From Candidatus Kirkpatrickella diaphorinae (lineage in GTDB: Bacteria > Pseudomonadota > Alphaproteobacteria > Acetobacterales > Acetobacteraceae), in the NCBI RefSeq assembly GCF_025736875.1, contig NZ_CP107052.1, positions 1,290,001 to 1,354,000 of the forward strand: a stretch of 64,000 bases of DNA. Direction: 5' to 3'. Below, piece after piece: positions 45,483 to 56,277 of this stretch. The position numbers and the translations under genes are program-made. Within the stretch, counting starts at the first letter, position 1; each line of letters starts with the position of its first letter. The notes under the pieces were generated by a model that ran no database searches, was not told the origin of the DNA, and saw nothing but the letters and a program-made list of their open reading frames with translations.

Positions 45483-46706
45483 ATGCAGCAAAACGTAATT
45501 TCTTCCGGCACCGCGGGTGGGGCGACTTCGCGCCTCGCCCCGCAGGATAGTCTGGCGCTTTATATTCATTGGCCCTTCTGCCTCAGTAAGTGCCCTTATT
45601 GCGACTTTAACAGCCATGTTTTCCCGGAAATTCCGCACGCACTTTATGTCGATGCGCTGCAACGGGAATTGGCCCACGAGGCGACGCGGTTAGGCAAGCG
45701 ACGCCTGACATCGATTTTCTTCGGTGGCGGGACACCGTCCCTCATGCGCCCCGACGATGTCGCCAGACTGATTGCGGAGGCGACGCGGCTTTTCCAGCCG
45801 GTCGACTCACTGGAAGTCACGCTGGAGGCCAATCCCTCAAGCACGGAGCAAGCCCGCCTCGCCGCGATCCGGGAGGCCGGGGTGAATCGCGTCTCGCTGG
45901 GCGTGCAGAGTCTTGACGATGCGGCCTTGAAACGGCTGGGGCGACAGCATGACGCGGGTGAAGCCATCCGCGCGCTGGAGATGGCCCGCCATCTTTTTGA
46001 CCGTGTCTCGTTTGACCTGATTTATGCGCGCCCTGACCAGACAATTTCCGCCTGGCGGGACGAGCTTCATCAGGCGCTTGCCCTCGCATCCGATCATTTG
46101 TCCCTCTATCAATTGACGATTGAGCCCGGGACAAAATTTGAGGCTGAAGCTCGGCAGGGAAGGCTGATCCTGCCCGATGGCGATGAAGCCGCGCGATTTT
46201 ACGAAGTGACAGGCGAGATCGCGGCGCTTCATGGGCTCGGCGCCTATGAAGTCTCCAATTATGCGCGGCCCGGCGCGGAGAGTCGCCATAATCTCGCTTA
46301 TTGGCGCTATGACGATTATCTTGGCATCGGACCGGGAGCGCATAGTCGTTTAACGTGTGTGGACCCTACTGGCGACGTGCAGAAATGGGCGGCACGACGG
46401 CATCGCGCCCCTTCCCTCTGGCTTGAGCACGTCAATCAGGACGGTCATGGCACAAAGGCGGAAACGTCTCTGGGGCCCGAAGCGCGGGCGCGTGAGGCCC
46501 TGCTGATGGGTCTGCGCCTGCAAGAGGGCCTGACGTCGGAAAGCTTTATGCGCAAAACAGGCCAGAAGCTGCAGGATTGCCTCGACGCCACCATTTTGGG
46601 AGCGGCCCGCGATGAGGGCTATCTGACCTTCGAAGACGGGCACATTGCCGCGACCGAGTCAGGCCGCATCCGCCTGGAGGCGCTTCTCGCTGCGCTGGTG
46701 CTGTAA
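45483..46706 (+). CDS. hemW: Radical SAM protein HemW (heme chaperone)
   Basis: 407 residues. Iron-sulfur motif CLSKCPYCDF near 33-42 is the HemW/HemN form CxxxCxxC. FFGGGTPSLM, LEANPSS, GVNRVSLGVQS and a late GIGPGAHS are all family markers. HemW inserts or carries heme and lacks true coproporphyrinogen oxidase activity, so the older HemN name should be avoided. Starts 5 bases after the kup stop and is likely co-transcribed. Confidence 0.94.
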   Translation: MQQNVISSGTAGGATSRLAPQDSLALYIHWPFCLSKCPYCDFNSHVFPEIPHALYVDALQRELAHEATRLGKRRLTSIFFGGGTPSLMRPDDVARLIAEATRLFQPVDSLEVTLEANPSSTEQARLAAIREAGVNRVSLGVQSLDDAALKRLGRQHDAGEAIRALEMARHLFDRVSFDLIYARPDQTISAWRDELHQALALASDHLSLYQLTIEPGTKFEAEARQGRLILPDGDEAARFYEVTGEIAALHGLGAYEVSNYARPGAESRHNLAYWRYDDYLGIGPGAHSRLTCVDPTGDVQKWAARRHRAPSLWLEHVNQDGHGTKAETSLGPEARAREALLMGLRLQEGLTSESFMRKTGQKLQDCLDATILGAARDEGYLTFEDGHIAATESGRIRLEALLAALVL

Positions 46707-46862
46707 GGGAATGCGGGCGCGATGGGTCAGGCTGTCACGCCACCGCAGAGAGATCGTCAGCGCGGGCTGAGTTGACCGTCGAAACGTCACTTGACCACCA
46801 TGCACGGCACGCTCATCTTAAAAGCTGAACCGGCATTCCTCGTGACAAGTGGTAATCTCCCC

Positions 46863-47282
46863 GTGCTGCATTTGATCAAACTTACCCCTGGTTGTGCGAC
46901 TATTGAGGAGCTTGCGCAACGTATGCGTGAGGGCGATTGGCATGACGGTCTGCAGGTTGTCTTCACCCGCACCCAACCGAAACGCGCCGATGAAATTGCC
47001 GGGAAAGGCTCAATTTACCGCGTGATTGCGGGCTTTGTCGCCGCCCGACAATCCGTGATTCGCTTTGAGCCACATACGCGGCATGACGGGCAGGAAGGCA
47101 CGATGATTCTTGTCGCGCCGGAAATCATATCGGTGCAGCCTCGGCCGATGCGGCCCTTTCAGGGCTGGCGCTATTACAAGCCCGAGGACGCACCGCCTGA
47201 CCTCACCACGCGGGACAAGGATATGCTGCACGCCATGCCGACCCACATGCGCAAAGCACTCGCCGAATTATGCCTGCTTTAA
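46863..47282 (+). CDS. DUF1489 family protein
   Basis: 139 residues from the GTG at 46863 (LHLIKLTPGC), the normal place where family members start; in-frame ATG at 46800 or TTG at 46791 would add 21-24 residues that look non-coding. Pattern HLIKL, RTQPKRADEI, GSIYRVI, and PFQGWRYYKPEDAPPDL matches this alphaproteobacterial family of unknown function. Convergent with the nitronate monooxygenase-like gene, with GC-rich hairpins at 47285-47299 and 47311-47330 between them. Confidence 0.85.
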   Translation: MLHLIKLTPGCATIEELAQRMREGDWHDGLQVVFTRTQPKRADEIAGKGSIYRVIAGFVAARQSVIRFEPHTRHDGQEGTMILVAPEIISVQPRPMRPFQGWRYYKPEDAPPDLTTRDKDMLHAMPTHMRKALAELCLL

Positions 47283-47319
47283 GCGCACCAGAAAGGTGCA
47301 CTCAGCGGAGCGGGCCGCG

Positions 47320-48750
47320 TTACTGGCCCGACCTGATGCGTTCGACAAGTTCCTTCACCGTAGGCACGAAGCCATTGGAATAAAAAGGGTCCTGCGCGAA
47401 ACGCCAGGCATTTGTGCCGCCGAACATGAGGTTATGATCGGCAATTTCATCCGCCTCAACTTCGGAAAGCTGCTCAGGGATGTGCGCGATGTTCTGCAGG
47501 CTTTTCTGGATGCAGAATGATCTCGGGTCAGCCTTGGCGCCCGTCGTGAAGCCGGGCCGCGACTGACTCCAATTTGAAAACCGGCATTCTGAGAGGCAGC
47601 CCATACATGCTGCCTGATCCGCGAGGATCTGGCGCGCATTTTCAGGCGTCACGAAAACCAGCGTGGAGTCCGGCGTGCGCAGCGCTTCAGTGTAACCGAC
47701 CTGACGCCAGGCTTCCGCGAGTTCAAAGTCTTCCTGACTGACAAAAACCTCCCGGCGACGCACACCGATGCTCAACATCGTGTCATGATGGCCGACGGCC
47801 TCAGCGCTGAAGGCGATCTGCCGCGCACTTCGTGCACGAAGGTCCTGCATGAAGCTGTTATTGACAGCCGAGGAGTAAAATCCTGTGGGAGAAAAGCGAT
47901 TGAGATAGACATCGCCTTTACTGATGGTGCGCAGGCGTCGTTTCCATGCTTGAGGAATCGGGCTTTCAACCGTCAGTAAAGGCCGCGTGCCAAACTGAAA
48001 CACGATGGGGCCAAGCTCCGGATTGCCGATCCAGTCCTGCCATTCATCAAGACGCCACACACCGCCCGCCATGATGATGGGAAGGTCCCCCAACCCATAT
48101 TGGCGCATCGTGTCCCGCAAAGCTTTGACGCGGGGATAGGGGTCCTGCGGGACGTTAGGGTCTTCACTGTTGGACAGGCCATTATGGCCGCCTGCACGCC
48201 ATGGATCCTCATAAACGACGGCCGCCAGACGCTCCGCCGCTTTGTGGTATGAGCGCTTCCATAAGGCATTGAAGGCGCGAGCCGAGGAGATGATCGGGTA
48301 AAACCAGACATTGTGGCGCATCGCAATATCGGCGAGGCGGTACGGCATCCCGGCACCACAGGTCAGCCCGTCAACGAGCCCGGGAATCCGGTCGAGAATG
48401 CCCTCAATCACCCGCTCGGCCGCGCCCATCTCCCACAGGAAATTGACGTTGATCATGCCCTGGCCGCCCGCGATTTCCCGCGCCGCTTTCACCTGAGTCA
48501 CACCGCCATCAATGGCATAGCGAATAAGCTCTTCCTGACGCTCACGCCGCGTCTTGGCATGATAAATCTGCGGAATGGGCCGACCATCCACATCATAACT
48601 GTCAGCATTAACTGCGGAAACGGTGCCGACGCCGCCTTGCAACGCCCAGTGCCCGGCCGAAATACCAGTCGACACAGAGACGCCCTTACCGCCCTCTACG
48701 AGCGGAAGCACCTCGCGTCCAGCCATTCTGACCGTGTCGAGTAACTTCAT
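47320..48750 (-). CDS. Nitronate monooxygenase-like flavoprotein with C-terminal Cys cluster
   Basis: 476 residues, about 130 more than usual nitronate monooxygenases. TIM-barrel FMN part: GLTCGAGMPYRLADI, RAGGHNGLSNSEDP with the His of the AGGH motif, PIIMAGGVWRLDEW, and VFQFGTRPLLT. The C-terminal third adds QAACMGCLSECRFSNW and a later SFCIQ, giving four Cys that could bind metal or a cluster. Related proteins are annotated as 2-nitropropane dioxygenase or FabK-like. Substrate unknown. Lies 59 bases downstream of pnp and may be transcribed from the pnp operon. Confidence 0.85.
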   Translation of the reverse strand: MKLLDTVRMAGREVLPLVEGGKGVSVSTGISAGHWALQGGVGTVSAVNADSYDVDGRPIPQIYHAKTRRERQEELIRYAIDGGVTQVKAAREIAGGQGMINVNFLWEMGAAERVIEGILDRIPGLVDGLTCGAGMPYRLADIAMRHNVWFYPIISSARAFNALWKRSYHKAAERLAAVVYEDPWRAGGHNGLSNSEDPNVPQDPYPRVKALRDTMRQYGLGDLPIIMAGGVWRLDEWQDWIGNPELGPIVFQFGTRPLLTVESPIPQAWKRRLRTISKGDVYLNRFSPTGFYSSAVNNSFMQDLRARSARQIAFSAEAVGHHDTMLSIGVRRREVFVSQEDFELAEAWRQVGYTEALRTPDSTLVFVTPENARQILADQAACMGCLSECRFSNWSQSRPGFTTGAKADPRSFCIQKSLQNIAHIPEQLSEVEADEIADHNLMFGGTNAWRFAQDPFYSNGFVPTVKELVERIRSGQ

Positions 48751-48809
48751 GTCTTATGCAGAACTCCACTCGAGTGGCCGCCCCCTTGCGGCCACCCTGC
48801 TTCTTCACA

Positions 48810-50963
48810 TCATTCGCCGTCGCGCTGGCGTGGCGCGCGGGATGGCTTATCACCGACTGTGTCGCTTATATCGGCACCCGATTCCTGATCGACAACCCGC
48901 ATCGACAGTTTTACTTTGCCGCGATCATCAAAGCCAATGACCTTGACTTTGACTTGATCACCCTGCTTGACAATGTCCGTCGTCCGGGAAACACGGCTAT
49001 TGGCCAATTCCGAAATATGGACGAGGCCATCGCGCGGGCCGAGGAAGTTGACGAAAGCCCCGAAATCAGCCGTCTTGACGACTTTACCATCATAAATACG
49101 ACCGACTTCCGGCTCAGCCGTAATGGCCTCAATGCGGGAGATCGCCATCTTGGCCTGATCATTATTCTGGGCTGTGATGGTGACAGTTCCATCATCGGCA
49201 ATATCAACACGTGCGCCGGATGTTTCAGAAATGTCACGAATGACTTTACCGCCGGACCCGATAACATCCCGGATTTTTTCCTTCGGCACGGTCAGGGTTG
49301 TGACTTTCGGGGCATTATCTGAAACGGTCGGACGACCGGTTTCAAGCGCCTTGGCCATCTCGCCCAAAATATGCAGTCGCCCGTCGCGCGCCTGCTCCAG
49401 CGCCGTCTTCATGATATCTTTCGTGATGGACGTAATTTTGATGTCCATCTGCAGGGCGGTCACGCCATCTCTTGTCCCGGCAACTTTGAAATCCATGTCG
49501 CCGAGATGATCCTCATCACCGAGAATATCGGTCAGGACCGCCATGCCGCGATCCTCTTTGATGAGGCCCATCGCAATACCGGCAACGGGTTTGCGCAGAG
49601 GGACACCTGCATCCATCAGGGCCAGTGACGTGCCGCAGACGGTTGCCATGGAGGAAGAACCATTACTTTCCGTGATTTCCGAGACGACACGGATGGTGAA
49701 GTTGAACTCCGTCTTGCTGGGCAGAAGCGGATGAATCGCGCGCCATGCCAGTTTGCCATGACCGATTTCACGACGGCCCGGGCTCCCCATACGACCGCAT
49801 TCCCCTACGGAATAAGGCGGGAAGTTATAATGCAGCATGAAGTTGGAGCGATGCTCACCTTCAATCGCATCAATCACCTGCCCATCCTGCGGACCGCCAA
49901 GGGTGGCGATGACGAGTGCCTGCGTTTCACCGCGTGTGAACAAGGCGGAGCCATGCACCTGACGCAGCGCGTTGACCTCCGAAACGATCGGCCGGACCGT
50001 CTTCAGATCCCGCCCATCAATACGCAGCCCGGTTTTAAGGATGGACCCGCGCACAACCTGCGCCTCAACTTCCTTGAGCATCGGCTTGGCGGCTTCAAGG
50101 TCCAGCCCTTCTTTCTCGAGGGCGGCCATGACGCGTTCCTTGACGTCAGCAATCTTCTCCTGACGTTTCTGCTTCTGCTTTTCCTTATAGGCGTCCGTGA
50201 TGGGCTTCGTCGCGAGTTTACCGACGCGCTCACGGAGTGTCAGCGCCTCTTTCGACGGCGCCGGCAGCGTCCAGGGCTCACGCGCGGCCAGCTCAGCGAG
50301 GTCGCAAATCAGGTCAAGCACAGGCTGGAAAGCCTCATGCCCTTTCATGACTGCCGTGAGCATCTCATCCTCGGAGAGTTCCTGCGCTTCTGATTCAACC
50401 ATCAGCACGCCATCTTTTGTGCCGGCGACGACGAGGTCGAGCGCGCTCTCCTGCATCCTGTCCAGGGTGGGGTTGATGACGAGTTCACCATCAATGCGCC
50501 CGACGCGGGCCGCGCCTACCGGCCCCTGGAAGGGGATGCCCGATAATGTCAGCGCCGCCGAGCAACCGATCAGCGCAATAACGCCCGAGTCATGTCGACG
50601 GTCATGGCTCAGCACCGTCGCCGTCACCTGCACCTCATTGAGGAAATTCGCAGGAAAAAGCGGACGAATGGGGCGGTCGATCAATCGGGACGTCAGGGTT
50701 TCAATCTCGGAAGGGCGTCCTTCACGCTTGAAGAAGCCGCCGGGGATTTTGCCCGCTGCGTAGCTCTTCTCCTGATAATTGACTGTCAGGGGGAAGAAAT
50801 CCTGCCCAGGCTTGACCGTTTTAGCGCCCACAGCCGTGCAGAGGACGGATGTCTCACCATAGGTGACGAGGACCGCGCCATCTGCCTGACGGGCGATCTT
50901 GCCGGTTTCAAGGGTTAGCTCGCTCCCGGCCCATTCGATGGTTTTCTTGAAATGATTAAACAT
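48810..50963 (-). CDS. pnp: Polyribonucleotide nucleotidyltransferase (PNPase)
   Basis: 717 residues. Phosphorolytic 3'-5' exoribonuclease of the degradosome. Two RNase PH domains (about 1-220 and 305-545) joined by an all-helical linker with [16 protein letters not shown]; the catalytic half has FTRGETQAL and [11 protein letters not shown]-like [16 protein letters not shown] domain ([12 protein letters not shown] near 565) and S1 domain ([15 protein letters not shown] near 630) at the end. Downstream of rpsO in the usual order. Confidence 0.97.
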   Translation of the reverse strand: MFNHFKKTIEWAGSELTLETGKIARQADGAVLVTYGETSVLCTAVGAKTVKPGQDFFPLTVNYQEKSYAAGKIPGGFFKREGRPSEIETLTSRLIDRPIRPLFPANFLNEVQVTATVLSHDRRHDSGVIALIGCSAALTLSGIPFQGPVGAARVGRIDGELVINPTLDRMQESALDLVVAGTKDGVLMVESEAQELSEDEMLTAVMKGHEAFQPVLDLICDLAELAAREPWTLPAPSKEALTLRERVGKLATKPITDAYKEKQKQKRQEKIADVKERVMAALEKEGLDLEAAKPMLKEVEAQVVRGSILKTGLRIDGRDLKTVRPIVSEVNALRQVHGSALFTRGETQALVIATLGGPQDGQVIDAIEGEHRSNFMLHYNFPPYSVGECGRMGSPGRREIGHGKLAWRAIHPLLPSKTEFNFTIRVVSEITESNGSSSMATVCGTSLALMDAGVPLRKPVAGIAMGLIKEDRGMAVLTDILGDEDHLGDMDFKVAGTRDGVTALQMDIKITSITKDIMKTALEQARDGRLHILGEMAKALETGRPTVSDNAPKVTTLTVPKEKIRDVIGSGGKVIRDISETSGARVDIADDGTVTITAQNNDQAKMAISRIEAITAEPEVGRIYDGKVVKTADFGAFVNFLGPRDGLVHISELANSRVSRTTDIVKQGDQVKVKVIGFDDRGKVKLSMRVVDQESGADISDTVGDKPSRAPRQRDGE

Positions 50964-51204
50964 GAAAAATCCTTATAGCGGACTTCTCCGAAAAGGCCCG
51001 GGCCAGGGCAGAGTCAAACTCTGAAGCAGCGCTTCGGACGGCATGGCACAGATGCAATCGCTGCATGTCACCATGTGGCCTGAAACGCTGGAATATCCCT
51101 TTTGACCAGGAGGATCTCTTCAATAAGCAAGTCCTGTTTGTTGTTGAGTGATGTGCGACGTTAAGGGCAGGTCACCCCGCCCCTATTGTCACAATACGCC
51201 TTGT
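50964..51204 (-). promoter_or_regulatory. rpsO-pnp intergenic region with pnp leader hairpins
   Basis: On the minus strand the pnp leader holds two adjacent hairpins: GAAGC-GCTGC-type stem at 51035-51023 and CAGAGT-TTG-ACTCTG at 51023-51009, plus the palindrome GGCCCGGGCC just after. In Escherichia coli RNase III cleaves a leader stem and PNPase represses its own mRNA; a similar role here is inference. AAGGATTTTTC precedes the pnp ATG. Confidence 0.5.
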
Positions 51205-51474
51205 TTAGCGGCGCAGACCCAAACGCCCGATCAGCGTTTGATAACGTGCGGTGCTTTTCCGCTTCAGATAGTCAAGAAGTCCACGACGCTGCCCAACGAG
51301 CATAAGCAGCCCGCGACGCGAATGAAAATCTTTTTTATGCGTTTGCAGATGTTCCGTCAGATTGCTGATGCGCTCACTGAGCAGCGCCACCTGCACTTCG
51401 GGTGACCCGGTATCATTCGGGGCGGTTTTATATTCATCAATCAGCGCCGTGCGGCGCTCAGCTGTAATCGACAT
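51205..51474 (-). CDS. rpsO: 30S ribosomal protein S15
   Basis: 89 residues from ATG at 51474, the standard S15 length, with GGAG 6 bases upstream; a longer frame from 51489 would add five residues. [28 protein letters not shown] and RRGLLDYLK are diagnostic. Binds 16S rRNA central domain early in assembly. The start lies inside the last codons of truB (17-base overlap). Confidence 0.97.
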   Translation of the reverse strand: MSITAERRTALIDEYKTAPNDTGSPEVQVALLSERISNLTEHLQTHKKDFHSRRGLLMLVGQRRGLLDYLKRKSTARYQTLIGRLGLRR

Positions 51475-52399
51475 CGTCAACTCCATCATTTGTCAGGTCA
51501 AAAATCCTCACCGGCCTGAGGCGCCCTTCCGAGACGCGACAAAGACCAATGACGTCACCCTGGAATTCCGCACGGAGGAGATCCGCCTCGATTTCTGCGC
51601 TTATATGCAGAGCCGGGAGCGTCTGACCCCATTTGAGTGCCTGGGCCTCCCCTTCTGTCACGGCCAGAGCCGGGATGTCGTCCAGCGCGGTCGCTAACGG
51701 AAGGAGAAATCCATCCAGAGTTGAAGCTTTCTCGCTATTTTGCAACAGTTTGTCTAGTGTTATTGCGTTTGAAACATCAAACGGGCCACATTTTTCTCGC
51801 CTGAGTGACGCAATATGCCCGACTGTCCCGCAGGCACGCGCAATATCCCGTGCCAAAGCCCGCATATAGACGCCTTTACCTGACTGGACGTTAAAAACAG
51901 CATGATCAGCATCCGACCTTTCCGTCAGGGTGACGCTGTCGATCCGGGCCGGGCGGGGCTGCATCTCAGGCACTTCCCCCTTACGGGCCAGCTCATAGGC
52001 GCGGGCACCCCCAAGCTTGAGGGCCGAGTAAATAGGCGGGATCTGCATGATCTCGCCGGTAAAACGTGGAAGAACCGCGCGAATTGCCGCGTCATCGGGC
52101 CGGTGGTCGGAAGTTTCCAGAACCTCCCCCTCCTTGTCATCCGTCGTGCGGGACGCGCCGAACTCCAGCGTGAACTGATAGCGTTTTGTCGCTTCCATGA
52201 TATACGGAATGGTGCGGGTGGCCTGGCCGAAAGCGATGGGCAGAATGCCGGAAGCAAGCGGGTCAAGCGTACCGGCATGGCCGACTTTGCGCGCGTTAAA
52301 AAGACGGCGCATTTTATTGACAACATCGGTTGAGCCGATATGAAGCGGCTTGTCGATAATCAGCCAGCCATTGACCGGCCGCCCCTTTTTACGGCCCAT
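51458..52399 (-). CDS. truB: tRNA pseudouridine(55) synthase
   Basis: 313 residues. Makes pseudouridine 55 in the T-loop of tRNAs. Catalytic Asp in [11 protein letters not shown] near 40-50, [10 protein letters not shown] at the start, [23 protein letters not shown], and [12 protein letters not shown]-terminal PUA-like part is present. Its 3' end overlaps rpsO by 17 bases, and rbfA ends 17 bases before its start. Confidence 0.96.
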   Translation of the reverse strand: MGRKKGRPVNGWLIIDKPLHIGSTDVVNKMRRLFNARKVGHAGTLDPLASGILPIAFGQATRTIPYIMEATKRYQFTLEFGASRTTDDKEGEVLETSDHRPDDAAIRAVLPRFTGEIMQIPPIYSALKLGGARAYELARKGEVPEMQPRPARIDSVTLTERSDADHAVFNVQSGKGVYMRALARDIARACGTVGHIASLRREKCGPFDVSNAITLDKLLQNSEKASTLDGFLLPLATALDDIPALAVTEGEAQALKWGQTLPALHISAEIEADLLRAEFQGDVIGLCRVSEGRLRPVRIFDLTNDGVDDVDYS

Positions 52400-52416
52400 G
52401 ACGGTAACGGCCCAGC

Positions 52417-52842
52417 TCAGTCTTTACCCAGATCACGCCGAACCTCTGGGGAGTTGAAGATGGCCTCAACATCCATGGCCTGCTCAAAAGCCGTATCTGC
52501 CTGAAAATGAATTTCCGGCACGATCCGCGTGCGCATGGCCCGGGACAAGGCCGTGCGGAAATGCGGTGCGACTTTTTGCAGGGCAGGTAAAATCTCTTCA
52601 ACATCCTGACGTCCCAGGCGGCAGACAAACGCGGTCGCATGACGCAGGTCGGGAGAGACACGCACCTCAGTGACCGTCACCTGCACGCCCGCAAGCTCAG
52701 GATTTCTGAACTCCGTACGTGTCAGTTGGTCAGCGAGAAGGCGACGGATTTCCTCACCCACGCGCAATTGGCGCTGGGTCGGCCCCTGCGGGTGGGACGG
52801 CCCAAGGCCAGGCCTGGCGGCCCGGCGACGACCTTCACTCAT
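52417..52842 (-). CDS. rbfA: Ribosome-binding factor A
   Basis: 141 residues. KH-fold factor for 30S maturation and cold adaptation. [32 protein letters not shown] and [15 protein letters not shown] are the family core. A basic N-terminal tail of about 20 residues is longer than in Escherichia coli. The ATG overlaps the infB stop as ATGA. Confidence 0.95.
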   Translation of the reverse strand: MSEGRRRAARPGLGPSHPQGPTQRQLRVGEEIRRLLADQLTRTEFRNPELAGVQVTVTEVRVSPDLRHATAFVCRLGRQDVEEILPALQKVAPHFRTALSRAMRTRIVPEIHFQADTAFEQAMDVEAIFNSPEVRRDLGKD

Positions 52843-55619
52843 ACAGGGACGACTTCCATCTCATAGCACTCAACGACATCGCCTTCTCGCAAGTCATTGA
52901 AACCGGCGAAGGAGAGACCGCATTCATAATTGCGCGCCACTTCCTTGACGTCATCCTTGAAGCGTTTCAACTGGCTGAGGTCACCTTCATGAATGACGAT
53001 ATTGTCACGCAGCAGGCGGACGCCACAGCCACGTTTGACAACGCCTTCCGTGACGTAACAACCGGCCACCTTACCAACACGCGTGATGTTGAACACCTGA
53101 CGGATTTCCGCATATCCGAGGAATTTCTCACGATGTTTCGGCGCCAACTGGCCCTTAATGAGCTGCTCTACATCATCCGTCACCTGATAGATGATCGAAT
53201 AATACCGTATATCCACACCTTCCCGGTGGGCCAGATCACGCGCCTGCGCCGTCGCGCGCACATTAAAGGCGACGACAACCGCCTGTGAGGCTTTGGCAAG
53301 CTGGATATCGCTCTCAGTAATCTGCCCGACAGCCGCATTCAGAACGCGGACGCCAACTTCCTCCTGAGAGAGCTTCTGCACGGAGGCCTGAAGCGCCTCG
53401 GCAGAACCTTGAACATCCGCTTTGATGACCAAAGCGACTTCTTTCTGCTTACCGGCCTGAATGCGGGCCAGCATCTGGTCAAGCGTGCCACGCGCTGCGG
53501 CACGACCGGCCGCCACTTTATCCTGCAACTGGCGCTGGCGGAAGGCGCAGATTTCCCGCGCCCTGTTTTCGTTTTCAACCACGAAGAACGGCTCGCCCGC
53601 ACCCGGCACGCCCGTGATGCCCAGTAATTCAACCGGCATAGAGGGTCCGGCTTCCTTCAGAGGACGACCGCGCTCATCAAGCATGGCGCGCACACGCCCC
53701 CACTCGGCACCGGCGACAACGATATCACTGCGTTTGAGCGTGCCCTTCTGGATGAGAAGGGTCGCCACAGGACCACGTCCCCGATCAAGGCGGCTTTCCA
53801 CGACGGAGCCTTCCGCAAGGCGATCGGGATTCGCTTTCAGCTCCAGCAACTCAGCCTGGAGGAGGATGGCCTCCTGAAGCCGGTCCAGCCCCTGACGCTG
53901 CTTTGCCGAGACTTCAACATCCTGAACATCGCCCCCCATGGATTCGACGACGATTTCATGGCTGAGCAGTTCCTGCCGCACGCGGTCAGGATTGGCGCCC
54001 GGCTTGTCGATCTTATTGATCGCGACAATGATCGGCGCATCCGCCGCCTTGGCGTGTTTAATCGCCTCGATTGTCTGCGGCATGACACCATCATCCGCCG
54101 CGACGACAAGGATAACGACATCCGTGACCGAAGCGCCGCGTGCCCGCATGGAGGTGAACGCCTCATGGCCCGGCGTGTCGATGAAGGTGATTTTCTGCCC
54201 GGATGCGAGGGTGATCTGATAAGCACCGATATGCTGGGTGATTCCCCCGGCTTCGCCCGAGGCCACGTCCGTCGTGCGCAGCGCATCCAGAAGCGACGTC
54301 TTGCCGTGATCAACATGTCCCATGACGGTCACGACGGGGGCGCGCGGCTTCAGATCCTCATCGCGATCCTCAACGCCTTCAATGCCAAGCTCTACGTCAC
54401 TATCCGCCACGCGCCGGACGCGGTGACCAAATTCACCAATCACCAATTCAGCCGTATCCGCATCGATAAGCTGAGTCGCTGTCGCCATGACGCCCATTTT
54501 CATGAGGGCTTTGACAACTTCCGCCTGGCGCGCGGCCATACGGTTGGCAAGCTCGGCCACCGTGATCGATTCCGGCAGGGTGACGTCGCGGACAACGCGC
54601 ACCTGATCTGACCGGAGGCGCTCCAGCTCGGCCTGACGCCGCTCGCGGTCACGTTGGCGACGCACCGATGCGAGGGAACGCGTCTTATCATCATCCCCCT
54701 CAATGGCCGCACGAACGTCAATCCGCCCGGAACGACGCGAATCCGCGCCTTTTTTCGGCGCAGGGGTGGTGGCACGCCGCGCGGCCATACCGGCTTTGCG
54801 CCCGCCACCACGACGATCATCATCATCAGAGACATTGCGCTTGAGGTGTAATGTCTCATGGCGCGCCGGCGCGGCCTCACCAGGTACGGTCGGCGCACTA
54901 TCGGGTTTGCGGGCAACCGTCGGGCGGGCGGCCATGACAGCGCGCTCCGCCAGGGGCCGCAGACGTTCGATCGGCGGCGCCAGTTCAACGCCGCCCGTCC
55001 CACGCCTCGATGACGGGTCGAGGGGCGCTTTACGGCGGGATTCCTCTTCTGCACGGCGGGCCTCACGCGCCTGGCGTGCGGCCTCATCCTGCGCGTCTTT
55101 TTCAGCCTGCTGGGCCTGCTGAAGCTCTTCCTCCGCGGGGGCCTGCGCCTCTTCCGCATTGCGGGCTTCCGCTTCAGCGGAGGCTTCGGCCTTGCGGCGC
55201 GCTTCCTCAGCTGCGGAGAGAACACGGATTTTCTCTTCTTCCTGACGTGTTGCCTCAAGGCGCTGCTCTTCCAGCACGCGTTGACGCGTGGCGAGCTCGG
55301 AGGCTGTCAGGGCGCGGCCACCGGCGCCGACGCCGCGGCCACCCCGTGCAGCGCCCCCTCCGGCACGCCCTTCCGGCGCACCTGTGCGCTTTTTGCGCAC
55401 TTCCACCTGCACAACTTTCGAGCGCCCGCGGCTGAAGCTCTGACGGATGGAACCGGCATCAACCGTACGTCCAAGCTCCATGCGCCCCGAGGGGCGAAGT
55501 GACAGCCGCCCCTTTGCGGTCTCGTTTTGAGCCTGAGCGCCTTGCTCCGGGGCTGCGCTGCTTTCTTCCGGCGCGCCCTTTGCCTGTTTGCCCTGCTTCC
55601 GATCGTTGGTTTCGCTCAT
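52839..55619 (-). CDS. infB: Translation initiation factor IF-2
   Basis: 926 residues. GTPase that places initiator tRNA on the 30S subunit and promotes subunit joining. Residues 100-340 are a long Ala, Arg and Glu-rich coiled, low-complexity stretch; IF2 N-domain at about 345-400. G-domain: GHVDHGKT at 434-441, [15 protein letters not shown] near 540, and switch motif [10 protein letters not shown]. Domains II-IV follow, ending with [16 protein letters not shown]. Long N-terminal region is typical of alphaproteobacteria. Confidence 0.97.
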   Translation of the reverse strand: MSETNDRKQGKQAKGAPEESSAAPEQGAQAQNETAKGRLSLRPSGRMELGRTVDAGSIRQSFSRGRSKVVQVEVRKKRTGAPEGRAGGGAARGGRGVGAGGRALTASELATRQRVLEEQRLEATRQEEEKIRVLSAAEEARRKAEASAEAEARNAEEAQAPAEEELQQAQQAEKDAQDEAARQAREARRAEEESRRKAPLDPSSRRGTGGVELAPPIERLRPLAERAVMAARPTVARKPDSAPTVPGEAAPARHETLHLKRNVSDDDDRRGGGRKAGMAARRATTPAPKKGADSRRSGRIDVRAAIEGDDDKTRSLASVRRQRDRERRQAELERLRSDQVRVVRDVTLPESITVAELANRMAARQAEVVKALMKMGVMATATQLIDADTAELVIGEFGHRVRRVADSDVELGIEGVEDRDEDLKPRAPVVTVMGHVDHGKTSLLDALRTTDVASGEAGGITQHIGAYQITLASGQKITFIDTPGHEAFTSMRARGASVTDVVILVVAADDGVMPQTIEAIKHAKAADAPIIVAINKIDKPGANPDRVRQELLSHEIVVESMGGDVQDVEVSAKQRQGLDRLQEAILLQAELLELKANPDRLAEGSVVESRLDRGRGPVATLLIQKGTLKRSDIVVAGAEWGRVRAMLDERGRPLKEAGPSMPVELLGITGVPGAGEPFFVVENENRAREICAFRQRQLQDKVAAGRAAARGTLDQMLARIQAGKQKEVALVIKADVQGSAEALQASVQKLSQEEVGVRVLNAAVGQITESDIQLAKASQAVVVAFNVRATAQARDLAHREGVDIRYYSIIYQVTDDVEQLIKGQLAPKHREKFLGYAEIRQVFNITRVGKVAGCYVTEGVVKRGCGVRLLRDNIVIHEGDLSQLKRFKDDVKEVARNYECGLSFAGFNDLREGDVVECYEMEVVPV

Positions 55620-55659
55620 CTACCCGCCTGTCCCCGTCCGAACCGCCACTTTACGGCTC

Positions 55660-56274
55660 TCACTCCGGCTTACCTGCCAGTCCTGTCAATCTCTCATGCG
55701 CGTCGGCCAGTTTCTGCGCCAAAGCGCCTCGACTGACAACGGCATAAACTGCATGTTCCCGTCCGAAGGCCTTTGCAAGCGTTCCAGACGGCAGTTTTAC
55801 ACAAGGGAGCGCTGTGGCCCCCGAGAGTAAACGTCTCAATTCGTCAGGACTTGCATCCTCATTATGGATGACAAGCCCAACATGGCCAGAGCTGATCCAC
55901 TCGCGGCACTTTACAAACCCGGTCCGCGCCTGGCCCGCCCGCCGCGCGAGGCCAAGCACCTGCACGACCCGCATTTCCAGCCCGAGGACGATTCGCTCAT
56001 ACAAATCGTCAGGGATGATGACGCTCCGTTGCGCAGCCTTTGAAAAAAGATGCCGCGCTCGGGCGGTTTCTAGCACATCTCGCCGTGCACTCAACCAAAT
56101 TCCCCGTCCTGGCAGGCGACCGGCCAGATCCGGCGTCACCACGCCAGCATCCGAAACGACGAATCTCAACATTTTCTCCCGTTTTTGGGAATGACGCGTG
56201 ACGATACAGCGTCGGAGGTGCTTATCCTCCGGCGCGGAAGCGTCCGGCGCGTCCTGTTTCGACTCGTGCGTCAC
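55660..56274 (-). CDS. YlxR (DUF448) plus L7Ae-like RNA-binding protein
   Basis: 204 residues from GTG at 56274, four bases after the nusA stop. N-terminal YlxR domain: RRCIVTRHSQKREKMLRFV and GRLPGRGIWLSA. C-terminal L7Ae/L30e-like domain from about 105: LGLARRAGQARTGF, then VGLVIHNEDASP. This fusion between nusA and infB is common in alphaproteobacteria; it is thought to bind structured RNA, exact role unknown. Confidence 0.9.
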   Translation of the reverse strand: MTHESKQDAPDASAPEDKHLRRCIVTRHSQKREKMLRFVVSDAGVVTPDLAGRLPGRGIWLSARRDVLETARARHLFSKAAQRSVIIPDDLYERIVLGLEMRVVQVLGLARRAGQARTGFVKCREWISSGHVGLVIHNEDASPDELRRLLSGATALPCVKLPSGTLAKAFGREHAVYAVVSRGALAQKLADAHERLTGLAGKPE

Positions 56275-56277
56275 GTA

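Noticed and set aside
49731-50393. 220-codon frame antisense to pnp
   Set aside because: Shadow of pnp; His/Arg/Leu-rich wording typical of the opposite strand of a GC-rich gene.
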